Assembly: GCA_006538405.1 (NCBI GenBank)
Contig: BJKQ01000009.1
Coordinates: forward strand, 2,180,001 to 2,244,000
DNA: 64,000 bases
From: Hansfordia pulvinata
Taxonomy: Eukaryota > Ascomycota > Sordariomycetes > Xylariales
Direction of reading: 5' to 3'
A model generated the notes under the pieces. It saw only the letters and a program-made list of their open reading frames with translations, ran no database searches and had not been told where the DNA came from. Of the stretch, positions 43,285 to 56,461 are shown piece by piece. The position numbers and the translations under genes were made by a program. The stretch's first letter is position 1. Each line of letters opens with the position of its first letter.

Positions 43285-43300
43285 GTACTCGTACTCGTAC
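43285..43300. repeat. Tandem GTACTC motif, representative of the dispersed family
   Basis: GTACTCGTACTCGTAC: three overlapping copies of the dispersed motif. Further copies are listed in the findings. The core TACTCGTA and its complement TACGAGTA recur at least 30 times between 43 and 62 kb. Confidence 0.8.
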
Positions 43301-45399
43301 AGGTACCGGTCCAAGGATGGGAAAAAACTGAGTGCGACTATGCCCGATGTGACGCCCCGCCGAGTGCTGCCCGATCGGGTCGCCTCGACAATCTGGGCGT
43401 CTCCCCCTGTCGCCGATCAGAAGAAGGCGCGCTGAGGCTCGGGAGTCCACCCATCCGGAGGTTGAGCTACATAGTCCCGACTCGTACCTAAGCAAGGTAC
43501 CGGTACTGGAGACCTGTTGCGCGTGCAGCGTTGCGGCCAGGGTCTGAGACTAGCGCGCCGCGCTAGTAGTGACAGGGGCGTCGGCAGATCTGGCTGCGGG
43601 TCCGAGATCTAGGCGGCTGAGGATGCTGCGGCAGGGCGCGGGTGATGGGGACTCAAGTAAGAGTACAGGTACGAGTACTCGCACTCGAGCTGGGCGCTCG
43701 ACCTAGCTTTCCTGGCAAGTACCTGGACTCGAGCGAGGAGGTCCCCGTACCTTGCGCAAGTACCCGTACCACCGTCGCAGCAAGATCCATGGGTATCTGC
43801 AATATGCATGCACATGTGCGTTGTGCCCAGCTCTGAGCTACTCCTCGTAATCAATGGCGCGCTTCCGGCACTATCTGATTCCGGTACAGGGCCTCTGACT
43901 GGCTGGTTGGATCACAGGCCGCGATGCGCCGTGCCGCGGTTGCACCGGAGTGCTGGCGTCACGTTCTTCGCAGGGCCAACGCCCACGAGCATCGCATCAC
44001 TCAGGTCATCACTCGCTCCCCCGTCAGCACGGTGGCCGAGTCGGGAGCATACAAGACGACTACTCGTACTGGGCGCGCGGCCGGATTCAATAGTGCCGGA
44101 GCCAACTCTTGCAGGGCGCAGAGACACGTTGTCGCGCCCGAAACCACCCATCTTGTTGCGAATCAGACCCCGTCGTGGACGACAACCCGGTGATAAATGT
44201 GCCTACACCGGGCTCGTACTCGTACCTGCGATGCTGTTGTTGCCGTCTCTCCCAATTTTACTTTACTTTGTTTACCTCGTGTTCTTTCGTCCCCTTCCTA
44301 CCACTACCGGTGAGTAAATAGAACGACACTAACAGATGAACGATGGAAAGACAAGATACGAGTAGCCCTCTAATCCCCGTTAAATATAAATCCCATCTTC
44401 CCCCCTCGCTTCCCGCCAGCGCGCGCACTCGCAGCTCACCAAGAGTATTCGTACGTGCATAGTGCGTCGATGATTTCCGGGTGAGACACCGGAGATGGCC
44501 TCGACAGACAAGGAAGCCCCCCGACGCCACGCACTCGCATGCGCGTAGTAATATATCCAAACGAGAGAGAGAGAAAAACGCCAGCGCCAGCCCCGGACGC
44601 CCGCCGGACCACCGGCCAACCAGCCCTCGCCGCACCACTCCCATTCACCCCCAACTGCCGGGCGCCACCACCACTCTCCTCCCACTTTCTCTCCCTGGTC
44701 ATAAGCCTCTCCCGCGACGCCTCGCACGCAACAGCCCCCGCCGCCAACAACGTCAGCTTCTTGTGGCGCATGCATAGGCAAGGTCGCTGCAACGTCAGCA
44801 ATGCCGAATGCGGCGCTGACCCTTCGCCTCCGCTGCCGCCGCCGCTGCTTCCGAGTCTACAACCCACGGGCGCCGTTGACGTAGTTTGAATGGCTGTCGT
44901 GCAGCGCACACGCAAAGTTTTCCGTCTACGAGTAGCCTATTGGTCCTCATGTCGTGATCAAAGAAATGTGATGACGCGCCGTCAAGTAAGGGGGGGGAGC
45001 GGTTTCGCATGTGGTGCTCGTAGAGCAGTTCTCTTCCCTGTCACTCCCCCAAGACAAGCCAAGAGAATAACGCCCATCAGCTGAGACAATAACCCTTCCC
45101 CGGGGCTGTTCAGCTCGCCAGCCCGCCTCCCCCGGTCGTCTAATCAACCACATCCCGGGGCGTAAGTGATTCGACGGGAGAGGAAATCACTTATACACCT
45201 GAAAACAAAAAATGTGATCAGAGGCGTCCGGCTCAGCCAAGGGAGAGGAGGGAGGCGAGCCCGGAAAGTCCTCCTAAGGCCTGAGACGGCGTGACCTGGA
45301 AATGTAGACGTGACGTGATGTGACGTGACTCCCCCAGAGCCGCGATGATGATCCCCCCAACACCCCTCCCCCCCTTCCACAGACCGGGGTCTTTCTTTT

Positions 45400-45418
45400 G
45401 GGGGGGGGGGGGGGGGGG
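45400..45418. repeat. Poly-G homopolymer
   Basis: About 19 consecutive G in noncoding DNA, flanked by CTTTCTTTT and CGGCACC; exact length uncertain. Confidence 0.8.
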
Positions 45419-47127
45419 CGGCACCGGGGACCACGTCCTCCTCAGTCTGCCGAGCACAACAGCAGCAGCGAGGGTGTGTTGAACGGTCGCCGAATCTCGC
45501 CATCAGGTTGCAGGCCCAGACCATCGTGCGTAGGTGCAGTACACACGTAGCGCGTTGGCCTGTGGCGCGGCATCGCGAAGTTCCGGGGCGGCGGCGGGGC
45601 CCAAGGCTTTCCGACGGATGCGGGCTTTACCGGCCCAAGAAGACCTTCGGTAAAGTAAGGTAGGTACGTGTAGTAGATACACCTACCTGCCAGAAACCTG
45701 CTCATGCGAGGCCGCCACTTGATAAGGCGGGTGACGTGACCGGTTCGCCGAGGGGACAGACGAGGGATGGGAAAGGGACACGAAACCGCCGGGAGATGGC
45801 AATGGAACGCCGCTATCACGACCCACACCGCCGCCGTCGTTGTCGCTTGCCAGGCAGCTGTTACTTGCGCCTCACAGCTCTACGGCACCACCTGCAGAGG
45901 TTGCCGTATACCCGAGGCCCTCCCTATGTGCGATTTTACTCGCCAAGATGGTAGGGGGTGCTCCCATGTGCCCGCCTGCTCTCCAAGGACCCCGAATCCG
46001 ACACGAAAACATCAGCCCTGTCCGCTGCCCACCGGGGGGGGGGCTACCCCTTCTCCCCTTCGTATCGAACCCTGTCATACATGCGTACATGCATATACTC
46101 GTAGGGATGTCCATGTGGGTGATGTACGAGCCCGATATGGCTCTTGGGGGGGGACCAGGCGCGTAGGGGAGGCGGACCAGGCGCCCGATGCCCGCCGCTT
46201 ACGGGTACATGTACGTGCGGTCCGCATTATTTCGGCGCAGTGTTTACGGCATGGTCTCTGTTTTTTTCTCCGGGGAGGTACTCGTAGACAGGATGGCGCA
46301 CGGCGGGAGACGAGACCGCCGGGGGGGGGAGGCAAAGATGCTGAAGAAAGACCCATGTTGGGCACCCGGAGGGTGAGCAGGGTTGGCCGATGAGCGACGG
46401 GGAGGGGGAGGGGGTCGCCGTCTTGCGTGCGTTGTGCTGCTTTTGGAGGCAGCCAGCCCGAATTATGCCCGTGTTCGTGCGAGTAACATCCAGCAAGGCA
46501 GGTATGGCACGGTGTACGAGTAGTATAAGGCAGCAGTAGTAGCGCAACTTGGGGACAGGATTCCCGCGTTCCACGATGCGGCGCGAGCTGTGGCGGGGCA
46601 GGGCAGGGATGCCTCCCTCTCTATCTCTCTCTCTCTAGAACACAGACACGCGCATGCCTGAATGAGTACCTGCTACCTACCAGGTAGGTAGGAACCTTGG
46701 GAATTAATGCACAATCGGAGAAACGAGAAGCCCACTGCGCTCGGAGCTGTCGATGTTTCGCCTCGCCCGTTTCGAAAACGCGCACGCACGCATCTCAGCG
46801 CGGGCGCTTTGGCCGTTTGAGGGGTCTACCTTTGGCGTGTGCGTGCGTGTGTGCGTGTGTGAGCGCCAAGCTCAGCTCCTTGGTTTGTTTTGGATTCCCC
46901 GTGAGCAAGCAGGGGAAAGGTCGGATGCTCTGTCCGTCGTCTGTCGGTGCCCGAGCTGAAATCCCAATGCCCTTATTATTGTTACGCCTCCGTGGTCGGT
47001 TCGTGCAGACCGGGCACAGGCCCGCCGACGAATACCAACTACTAACCTACCACCAACTCAAACTCGTGCGTTAGGTAGCTGTCAGGTGTACGTACGTACG
47101 CAACTTCTTCTCCGGTTCCCCCAACGG

Positions 47128-47144
47128 TTTTTTTTTTTTTTTTT
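47128..47144. repeat. Poly-T homopolymer
   Basis: About 17 consecutive T. No gene end is recognised beside it, so its origin (slippage or a retroposed tail) is open. Confidence 0.75.
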
Positions 47145-49639
47145 CTTGTGGTCGATTCTTGGCGGGGAGTGGTCGGCATCTGGGAGTGCGTGCCCAGAAG
47201 GACTGCTTGTCGCCTCATTTTTCTGGAAGCTGATGCAGAATCCCCCCACGGCCCGATAGACCACCGCCGGGGCCCTGCGTCTCCGGGCGGCCCGGACTGA
47301 TGCGATGCGATATCCCTCGGGCGCGGAGGCAGGGCTGACGGGCTGGCCGGCTCTGTTGCTGGATCCGTCCGTCACCCTCTTCTCTGTCGGGAAGGGTGGC
47401 GCTCCTTGATTCACCTGATAGGCGCCGGGGCACTGGAGAAACACGGCAGTCTGCACGGGGCTTTGCTGACTGCGCTTCGCGATGACGAGGCCCCGCGAAG
47501 CCATCTACCCGTATGGGTTGGTTGTCTGGACCTGGGCATGCATTCCGGCCCAGGTACGGGTGTATGTATGTATACCTAGGTAGGTCCCTACCTTGGGTGG
47601 TAAAAATACGTGTGCATGCTGTCCAAAGGTATCCATCTGTCGCGACCGACCTCTTGCGTCCCGCACGTGCAGCAAGCCTCTCCGACATTCCGAGGAGGGC
47701 TGCTTCTCTACTCGTATACATCCGGTGAAGCCGATGAGGCTACGCAGAGGACCGCGCAGTTCGATTATAGAGAGGAAACCCTCCTCCCCCCCCCACGTCC
47801 GCGCGCACGCCATGAGGTAAGCATTCTGTGACGTGGATGCTGGGTAAGCGTATAGGTCAGGTAGTACGAGTATCTGTTGAATGCATGTACGAGTATGTAA
47901 GGTAGGTAAAAACCCATGTAGGTAGCACCCAGATAGGCGGGCAGGGTTCGGGCACGGGCACGGGCAAGGTGACAGTGGAAACGAATCAAGCGTGAACGGT
48001 GTGACGAGGGTGGCCGTCATTGGCGATGCGGCTTGATAAGGGCGGCGTCCCACGGTCGCATCCTGCATGCCGTTCGGAGGTAGGGGACAGCCTCAGCATA
48101 AGGTACAGGTAAGCAGGGCACCTACTCGTACTCGTGCATGCATTACCTACTTACCTACTTACATACTACGGCGCGGGCGACGCTTGGTCCCTGGGTTCGT
48201 TCAGCTGAGTGAGGCCAGGGAGAGCGGGCTCAGCTCGAGGCGGGGGGGCAAAGACCAGACCAGACCAAAGGGCCTCACTGCTTGAGCGAATGACAAGACC
48301 GCGAGAGACAGAGAAAAAAAAGAGACAGGAGCTCCGTCCGCATTCGCAAGGGTGGCTTGCTGGCGGGGTTGTAGGTTCGGGTACGAGTCCTCGCAGGGCG
48401 GGGGGGGGGCACATATTCCTAAATGCGACGAAATAGGCCGGCCGGCCCTGCATTCGAGATGCCGGCTGCTTTTCGGATGATGCGAAATATCTACTCGTAT
48501 AGCGTGCAAGCACTCATCTCAGTCCGTCAGCCTTCCTCTGCACCACACACAACCCCCTCTCCCTTCCCTTCCCTTCCCTTCCCTTCCCCTCCCAATGGGG
48601 AAAGCAAGGGCACCGGGCGGCCAATGACGGACGGCGGATACGGTACACGATGCGTGCTGACCAAAGAGAAGGCGACTGCGGCAGCCACACGGGGACGTGG
48701 ATGGTCAGGGGCGGCAGTCGACTGACAGGGGTGCGGGATGCGCGTATCTATCTGGCCGCGGGACGAAAGCCGGGCGAGCTGCGCTGGCTGGCTGACAGGC
48801 AGAAGACGCCATTCGCACCGCGGATGGTGCCGCACCGTCGCCCCCCCCCCCACCCTCTACGCTACTTCTCGCCTAGAGGCCTACGAATAAGGAGCATTAC
48901 AACACGCAGGACAGGGTAGAGAGAGAGAGAGAGAGATATGCGATGGGATACCGAGCTGTAGATAGGCACCTAGGTAGGGAGGTAGGTAGGTAGATGGATA
49001 TTCGTTGCGTTTCTGGAGGGTATTAAACTAACAATTACCAAACTTGGGACCAGTAACAATGCCAGGCGGGAAGAGGACCGACGGGGGTGGAATGAGAACG
49101 AGACAAAAAAGACCAAGCAGTGAAAGCCGACCCCTGCGACCACCGTACATGTAAAGATGATGATAAGAGATATTCGTGAGCATCGATGGGATGCGTTGTG
49201 TGCGAGGGAGCAGGTCTAGATACATTGCCGAGCTCTTTGCGCTGCGCTGCGTCGAGTGCGCGGCGTCGAAAGCGCCGGGCGGAGCTATGTAGGGAAAACA
49301 GGAAGGGGGGAATCAAGAGAGGGTGAGGGGGTGAGGTAGGAGGTAGGTGAGGTATGGTATAGGCACCACGTTATAGGTGGTAGGTGTGTGAGGTGAGTAG
49401 GGCCGCTGGGTGCCGCGAACGCCAGGGAAACCCGTATATCATGTGCCAGGGAGGTGTAGGCAGTAGGTACTCATGCAGAAAAGCAGCAAGCAAGACATCG
49501 TGAGTGTATGTGTGTATAATGTGTGGGCGTCTTTCCCTCTGTGGCGCCCCCTCCTCTCTCTCTCTCTCTCTCCCGAGCAGTATGTGAGTTTAGGGGAGGA
49601 GACGTGAGGGGGTTGCCTTTTCATCGTCGTCATCGTTCA

Positions 49640-50130
49640 TCAGAGGACCTGCGTCTTCTTGAGGTGGGCGAGCTGCATCAGCGTGTTGACGACGCCCAGG
49701 ACGCCGGCGCCGTCGGTGTGGCGGCCCAGCGCGGCCTCGCAGTCGTCGCCGAGGAACTCGTCCTCGAGCGACTGCTGGTTGTGCGCCGCCAGCTGCTGCG
49801 CAATCTCGAGGCCCCGCAGCCGCCGCGCCTCGACGTCCCGCAGCGTCGCCGCCTCGGCCTGCTGCTGCTTCTTCTTCCTGGCCGCCGCCGCCTTGATGCC
49901 ACCGCCGCCGGGGCTGCTGCCCCGGGAGCTCTTGTTGGTGTTGGTGTTGGCGTTGGTGTTGTCGACGCTGTTACTGTGGCCCGCCACGGGCAGCAGGCCC
50001 GACATCTGCAGCATCAGCTCGGGCGACACCGTCTTGCGCCCGGACTTGAAGACGCACTTGCTGAGCGCCGTCGCGTGCAGCTGCTTGCCGGGCTTGACCT
50101 CGCCGTCCGCCGCCGACCTGCCGCCGCTCG

Positions 50131-50163
<33 letters not shown>

Positions 50164-51045
50164 GGAGGACCTCGTCGTCGGCGATCTCGTCGGCATCGCC
50201 CCTCGCCGCCGACCCCCCTTGCTGCGGGTAGAGCGAGTAGGAGCGCGGGCGGCGGCGTCCTTGCGGACAAAGTGGGTGACGATGTAGATCCACTTCTCGT
50301 CCCACGACAGGACCTTGGACCACATCTCGTAGCGCTCGTAGGGCCGCACCTCGCGCTTGAAGCTGCACGTCACGGCGCCCAGGGCCAGGCCGAAGACGGG
50401 CTGCTTCGAGCCCGTGTACGCCGCCGTGCCGCCCCTCATGGCCTCGATGCCGCGCGAGAAGAGCGTGCACACCAGGTGCGTCCGCGCAATGTCCGTGTCC
50501 GAGAAGTACGACGAGTTGGTCTTGTGCAGGTTGAAGTCGATCTCCATCAGCTGCGCCGTCGACGTCGTGATGATGGGCTGGAAGATGTGCTCCGGCGACG
50601 GCGCCACCGCCGGCCGCTGCGACCGCAGGATGAACCGGAACGCGTTGACGATCCGTAGCTGGAGTGAGGAGAAGGAAAACGAGGTCAGTCAGTCAAGTCT
50701 CTCCGGAAAGGTCTCATTCGTCCCCGCAGGGCCGGGGTTTTTTTTTTTTTTGGCCATGGTGACGACGGTGGTGGTGGTGGTGGTGGTGGTGGTGGTGGTG
50801 GTGGTAAGAGGAGTACTCACATGCCACGCCCCCGGCATGTTCTTCAGGTTGAAAGCGACAAAGATGCACAGCAGCGTGAACCACAGCGTCGACCAGTTGA
50901 GGTGAGGCGCGACATGGCTGGAGACCACGTCGACCAGTGACGGGATCCTGGGAGGAGGCAGCTGCGCCGTGTGTGTCTGGAGGGCGGCTTCGTATATCGT
51001 CTCCCGGCTCTCATTGATCGAGCCGAGCATGATGGTCGTCGACAT
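49640..51045 (-). CDS. THEM6-like thioesterase-fold membrane protein with an apparent frameshift
   Basis: Exons 51045-50821 and 50658-49640 with a 162-base intron (GTGAGT donor, CTCCAG acceptor, phase 0); about 414 residues. The first exon holds the start MSTTIMLGSINES and a membrane anchor (WSTLWFTLLCIFVAFNL). Exon 2 begins LRIVNAFRFIL and continues with the hot-dog-fold thioesterase-like region: MEIDFNLHKTNSSYFSDTDIARTHL, then KQPVFGLALGAVTCSFKREVRPYERYEMWSKVLSWDEKWIYIVTHFV. This matches fungal THEM6-like proteins, often misnamed capsule polysaccharide biosynthesis proteins. The acyl substrate is unknown. The frame is lost near a CCC run (coding strand, 50249-50247): one extra C turns it into RKDAAAPRSYSLYPQQGG and on to the C-terminal half, which has a poly-Ser run, a Lys/Gln/Ala-rich helix and the ending LAHLKKTQVL. 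The intron carries a CCA microsatellite and an A-tract. Confidence 0.82.
50767..50805. repeat. GGT/ACC trinucleotide microsatellite within an intron
   Basis: Thirteen GGT units on the plus strand, that is ACC on the transcribed strand, beginning about 15 bases after the donor of the thioesterase-like gene. An A-tract (T-run at 50739-50750 on the plus strand) follows downstream in the same intron. Confidence 0.85.
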
Positions 51046-52483
51046 GGTGGCGGCGGGGGTGATCAAGACAGGAACAGGAAGAGAAACCGTAGAGCGTAGC
51101 CTTCGACGGGGCAGAGGGCTCGCAAAAAAAGCCAGCCAAGAGGGGCCGAGAAAAGGGACGTCGAAAAAATCAATGAACGAATAGGAAAAATGATTATAAT
51201 GAGCCGGAGAATCCAAACAGGGGTGAGCGTTGTTCCTGGAAGCCCTTCACACCACCATGAGCATGTCGATGCAGACAAGCTGCGTGGTGACGGGATACTG
51301 GAGGGTCTGTTTTCTCTTTCTCTCTTCTTTCGGCTATCGAAAACTCAGGCCCTGGTCATCCTAGGCGTGGGAAGGGTAGTTCAAAGCGAGCGACTGGTGG
51401 TTGGCAAGGAATAATTATTAATTATCACGCATGCATGACAGCAAGACCGGTGCCCAACGTGTCCTGGTAACTGGTGGTGGTGTGGTAGTCGCAGTCGTAG
51501 GAGGAGCAGGTCAGAGGCAAGCCGGTGTTCCGTCGTCCAGGGCACTCGCATGCGGTGAGACGTTGTAAGAGTTGGTCGAAGGGGAGGGGGGGCGTGTGTG
51601 TGTGTGTGGCAGCTGAACAAAGGTCCCCCAAGCGGGCCGCGCTGTAGTAAAAGCTAGAAATGTGCTCTGCTCTGCTTTGCCGCTCGCCTCAGCGTAAGCC
51701 AGCTTTGGGAGGGCAGAGTGTCAGATGAGGTATGGAGCGTGTGTGTGGGGGGGGGGGGGGGGCGTGTGTGAGAGAAGGACGGCAAGACTCTGCTGCAGCC
51801 ACCGCAGCAGCAGCATAAAAGAGTATCCGCTTCTGTCGAGTCGTATGGGTGTACTCGTAGGTAGGTAGGCTGAGCACGCTCAGTACTCGTACAGGACACA
51901 ATAATCGTAGAAGGACAGGGCAGAGCAAGCCGGGGCCAGCGATGAACAACAAACAGGCCAGGTCCCAGCCAGTCAAGGGATCGTGGGAAGCATCTCGATA
52001 AAGACTACTGGCGCCGCGCGAGCCACCGCGAACCCTGAGCGGGCATAGCGTGCTTGACGCTGGCAGCTGAGATCTCGAGGGCCGATCCAGCAGAGATCGT
52101 CCTCCAGCTCTGACCCAGAGGAATGGATATTACGAAACGTCGGCCCTTTGGGGGGGCCATGAAGCGCTTGGCTCCAGCACTGGTAGGCGAGTCTGGTACC
52201 CATCTTGTCTGTGACATGCTGCACGGAGTGTCGAGGCTTATGTTACCGCTAGGTAGTATTTCTGAGCTCTTTGGACTCGTGTGTTGCTGCCTCTCTGTAT
52301 GATTCTACAAGCAGGGGAAGTACGAGGAGACACGCAGTCACTCACAACCATCAAGTCGGTATGCACATTATCAGTTGGACATGTGCCTGCTAGCAACAAG
52401 AACCGGCCCTACTTCAAATCGGGGTACCCTTACACCGACCAGGTACGAGTACTCGCAGCAGGACGACCCGCACTATTACCAAA

Positions 52484-52520
52484 GTACTCGTAGCAGACCA
52501 AAGTACTCGTAGCAGAAAGA
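52484..52520. repeat. Short tandem duplication of the TACTCGTA motif
   Basis: AAGTACTCGTAGCAGACCA at about 52482 is repeated at once as AAGTACTCGTAGCAGAAAG from 52501, a 19-base period with mismatches only at the end. It shows that the dispersed motif can expand locally. Confidence 0.75.
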
Positions 52521-53670
52521 GACGGAGAGGGAGAGAGAGGAGGGGGAAAAAATAGAAGCTGCTGAGTCTGCCTGACTGACGGAGGGCCGCCCAGCCCAGG
52601 CATGAAGTCGCGCCTGTATTCAGTAAGGTTGCGAGCCCGCAAAAGTGGAGGGGCGCCTTAATAGTCCCAGGAGGGATGGCCGTAAGAGGACGGGCGGGCC
52701 AGCCACATGTAGCGGTACATATACCTATCTGCTCACTTGGCGAGTACAGAGAGACCAGACAGAGCTCGAGGGACAACCTACCTACCCTGTACCCAGCCAG
52801 GGTACCCGCCCGTACTCGTACCTGGCGCGATCTTCCGCAGCGATATCGTTGCTCGGTGGGCCGCCGCCGCCGCCGCGCCGCTGGTGGGTGGGCCGGGGCT
52901 AGAATTATGCGAAGAAGACGATTCCATAGTCTGTGCTCGGGCGAGAGAGGATGGGCGACATTGGCCCCAAAAGGCGAGCACAGCGAGGGCTTGTCACCCA
53001 CCGGGGGGAGAGGGTTGATGCCAGGTGCTCGACGAGAGGCCCCGGAGTCCACGGAACTCTCCGGGATCCATGCTGCATAGGATGGCGAAGACTTTAGACG
53101 CGCCCCCGATGGATTGAACAACAGGAGAAGAAAAAAGAACCTGCAAGGAGACGGGCAGCGGCGCAAGCCCACCTCGGCTGGGCCGCCCGGGAATTGCGAA
53201 TCACTCCGCAGATGGATGGATCTCACAGACCCCCGGTTCCCACGGATCTGAGACATCAACAGGGCTGCCCTCCCCAGACCAAGGGTCTACTCCCCCAGCC
53301 CCTTGGGGGAATCCCCGGGGCCGCATGAATGTGGGATAAGGGGGGGTTAGTCAAGGCCTGATGCGCGATTCCGTGCCCAAGCCAAGGCACCCCGAATCGA
53401 CTCGAGGGCACAGGGGTACGCGTCCCCGTACTCGGGTACGTACGTAGGCAGACATGGCGGTGTTGCCTTTCCCAAGGCCAAGACGCGCGACAGGCGATGA
53501 GGGAAAATCACAATGGCATTGGTGACTGGCTAGCAAAGGCCTAGATTCCGGGGTAGACAAGGAGAGGCGCGCGCCGCGAGTAAGTGAGTGATGAGCGAGC
53601 GAGTGAGGGACAATGCGGACGCGGTGCGGACCGGTGAGATTGCATTGTGATCGATTCGATCCTATCGCCA

Positions 53671-53686
53671 CTACGAGTACTCGTAG
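53671..53686. repeat. Perfect 16-base palindrome of the dispersed motif
   Basis: CTACGAGTACTCGTAG equals its own reverse complement. A 14-base version (TACGAGTACTCGTA) is at 54520-54533. These are the longest symmetric members of the family. Confidence 0.9.
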
Positions 53687-56461
53687 CACGACTGCGAGTA
53701 CTCGTACTGGAACTCGGTCGCCCCGATCCGACTCGGGTCAAGGATCATGGACTCGTTCTCGATTAGCTCGCTGGTTGCCTCGGGATCTCGCTGAGCCGGA
53801 GGGGGGGCTTTGGGGGGAGAATCCAGGAGCCAAGAGCGCGAAAGAAACACGAGCAAGTGAGGTCGACGTGACATCACGGATACCCGTTGGTGGCCCGTTA
53901 GCGCCCGCCGAGGCGTTCCTCGGTTGCACAGGCCAGAATCAAAAAGGAGGCTATCGGGGGGGGGGGGGGTGCGTGATTCCTTGCGACTGCGCGCGGAATG
54001 TCGCCGGCGCCTTGCCTCGCCCTGCGTGTGAATAGTGCGTTGCTAGCCGGACGCGCCGTTTGCACATGTCTCAGAGGACACTGGGGCGAGAGATTGTGAC
54101 GGAAAGCAAACCCAGGGGCCTGGACGGCAGCCTCTCTCCCGACAGTCTCGGTCCATGCAGGCCACGGCTTCGACCAAATCAATGTACGAGTACCTACTAC
54201 CTAAACTAGCCCGCCAGCTCATTACGAGGGCTCGAAAGTAGGGCGCCGATAGTGCTGGTTCGCTTGCAGGAGGGGAGGGGAGGGGAGAGTGCGCATGAGT
54301 GAGACCTGTTTGATTCCTCCATCTTACTTTGTTTATCTTGGTTGTGGTTATCGACTCCTTTTCTCACTGTGCCTTCTTTTCTTCTTTCGCCGTTCGTCCG
54401 CTGCGCCGTGCAGCGTTAAGAGGGGAAGTGCTTACCACAATTTGGCACGCGCTCATTCGAACTGGCCCGTACGAGTACCGCCTAGTCCGATTGCATAGCC
54501 GGGTATGGCTGGGCTGGCGTACGAGTACTCGTAGCTGGATAACTCGTACGTGCTTCTTTCGTTCTCTCTGTTTCCTTCTTCTCAGGTAAGTAGCAGGACT
54601 CGCGATCGGGCCAGCTACTATCGTACGAACGCGACGCGATGCCCGCTGGGAGCCGAAAGTACATAGTACTGGGTGCCTTACTTGCCCACCTAACGCAGTG
54701 CTCCTTTCCAGCGGCGGCGCGTTCTCGCGTGCTCACTGGCCGAGCAGGTGTCGGTTTCATTACGGAGAATAAAAGGAGAATAACCCGCGGTGCGCCTCGG
54801 GGATCCAGAGCGAAAACTCCAATGACGACAAGATGGCGGTGGTAATGAAAGAACGGACGCTACGAATTTTGTACCTTACGGATAGCGCCGGACGTGCTGG
54901 CCGCTAGGTACGTACGTACGTCTACATGTACGTGTAATCTTCACAACGTCGTATCGCTGCCCTTCCCGCCAAGACCGACCTCCATCGCCGGCTGAGGTCG
55001 AGGCGGGATGGATGCACATGTGCCGGGTACTACGAGGCGAAGGTAGGTACACGTAACCGTGGTCCCAAGAGGTGCGACGGGCGAGACAACTTTGGCGGTT
55101 GTGTGATGTCGGGCCACTCGTTGCACACAATGCAATCATGGCAAAGTGCCTGAGGAACATATACCCTTGGATGCGTCGATTCGAGTCCTGGATAACCTAA
55201 CCTGGCAAGTCTGTGCCGGCGATGGAGGCGACGGCGGCGGCGGCGGCGGCGGCTGTGGTGCCTGACTTAACGCCCGATTCCCGTTTCCCGCCCGCCGTCG
55301 AATTTGGCCCTCGGCGACAGGGAAAGTGCCGGGGAGGAGGAATGCGGCGCGGCGTGGGCCCACTCCAGGCCAGCACGCAGATCTGTCGCTCGAGTCCGAT
55401 GATGAAAGATGGATAACAAGTGAGCAGCCACCAGTGCCACCCCCGGCAAGAGGCGCAAGATGGCGTTCGGCTTTGGAGCGGTTGGGCGTTCTTGCGCAGT
55501 GGGCTAACGCTGATGATGAGGATACTCGTACAGGTGAAGCCCTCCGCGTTGTCAATGTACTCGTACCTCTGGAGATACTTACACGTCCAGAAGTACCTGT
55601 ACTCAGGTACTCGAACTGCCGTAGGGTATCGGCGGGATGTTGAATCAAATCCAGAACGCCACGAATACTACGAGTATGTAGATACCTAGGCATCCCTCCA
55701 AAAAGCGGTACCCCCCCCCCCCGGTCTGGCGGCTCGGGGCCAGGAACAGCCGCCCGCTTAGTGGACGCCATGTGGGCTGGGCTAAGACTGGCGTTTGGTC
55801 AAGGTGACGACACGGCACGACGCGACGAGATTGCGGAATTTCTTCCTTGTCCATGATTTGTTCTTGTTCATTAGGGGCAAACTCAAAGCTCGCATCTGTC
55901 TCTTGTTCTGTCTACGAGGCCGGCGCTCTCAAGATGAGTGCCCGTACTCCCGAGGGCGCCCGGGCCGGCCAAAGCCAAGGCCAACGCGTGCTCGTCCTCG
56001 AGGCGACGACAAGTGGCTTGGCTCCCGGACGTCCCTCCCTTCTGGCGGGCGGTCCAACGGAATGAAATCAGACATTACATACAGGGGGGCAAAGCGGCCT
56101 GCTGGCTGAACCAAAGCAGCAGGTCCTGGATGGTATCTATAGAGAGTGAAGGGAAACGTTCCGCCGACGGGCGTCAAGGTGCGTGGGTAGGTCATGTATG
56201 TGATGTGTTGGTTAGATGTGTGTGGTATGGTAGATGGATGTAGATATGCATGTCGGGAGGATGGATAGGGTGGTGTACGAGTACCTACCACACACGCTAC
56301 TGCGTGTGGGTAGTCATACACAGTGACGATCGAATTGGCGGGACAGACGGGAGTGGGACCAGGCCAGGCCATGCCATGGCCAGGCACGCCCGACCGCCAT
56401 CCTTCCGACGTCGCCGTTCTCCGTGTGCGACGGTCACCGAGCGTGGGCGTGGGCGCGCGTT

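Larger units (their letters stand above)
40298..49639. other. 9.3-kb gene desert with microsatellites and dispersed palindromic motifs
   Basis: No frame here shows a domain, signal peptide or coherent codon use, although many exceed 100 codons because stops are rare. Seen instead: AGGC repeats (40907-40934), GA repeats (about 41018-41032 and 41699-41722), poly-G (45400-45418), poly-T (47128-47144), TAGG/CCTA tetranucleotide stretches (about 46676-46690, 48140-48165, 48966-48993, 49325-49350), and many copies of GTACTCGTAC/GTACGAGTAC from 43285 onward. The left part must hold the promoter of the MFS gene. RNA genes cannot be excluded by eye. Confidence 0.55.
51046..56461. other. 5.4-kb intergenic region rich in the dispersed palindromic motif
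   Basis: Between the start of the thioesterase-like gene and the 3' end of the elongase. The longest frame (52414-53259, -) is Ser/Arg/Pro-rich without domains. The motif TACGAGTACTCGTA and its halves occur at least 14 times (for example 51851, 52442, 52484, 52503, 52811, 53671, 53693, 54184, 54470, 54520, 55526, 55558). Homopolymer G/C runs lie near 51747, 53958 and 55707. Confidence 0.55.

Noticed and set aside
52414..53259. 281-codon minus frame
   Set aside because: Its composition is Ser/Arg/Pro with no hydrophobic core or motif; overlapping frames of similar quality exist on the other strand.
55165..55200. tRNA-like T-arm (GATTCGAGTCC)
   Set aside because: No acceptor stem, D-arm or anticodon arm could be paired around it.
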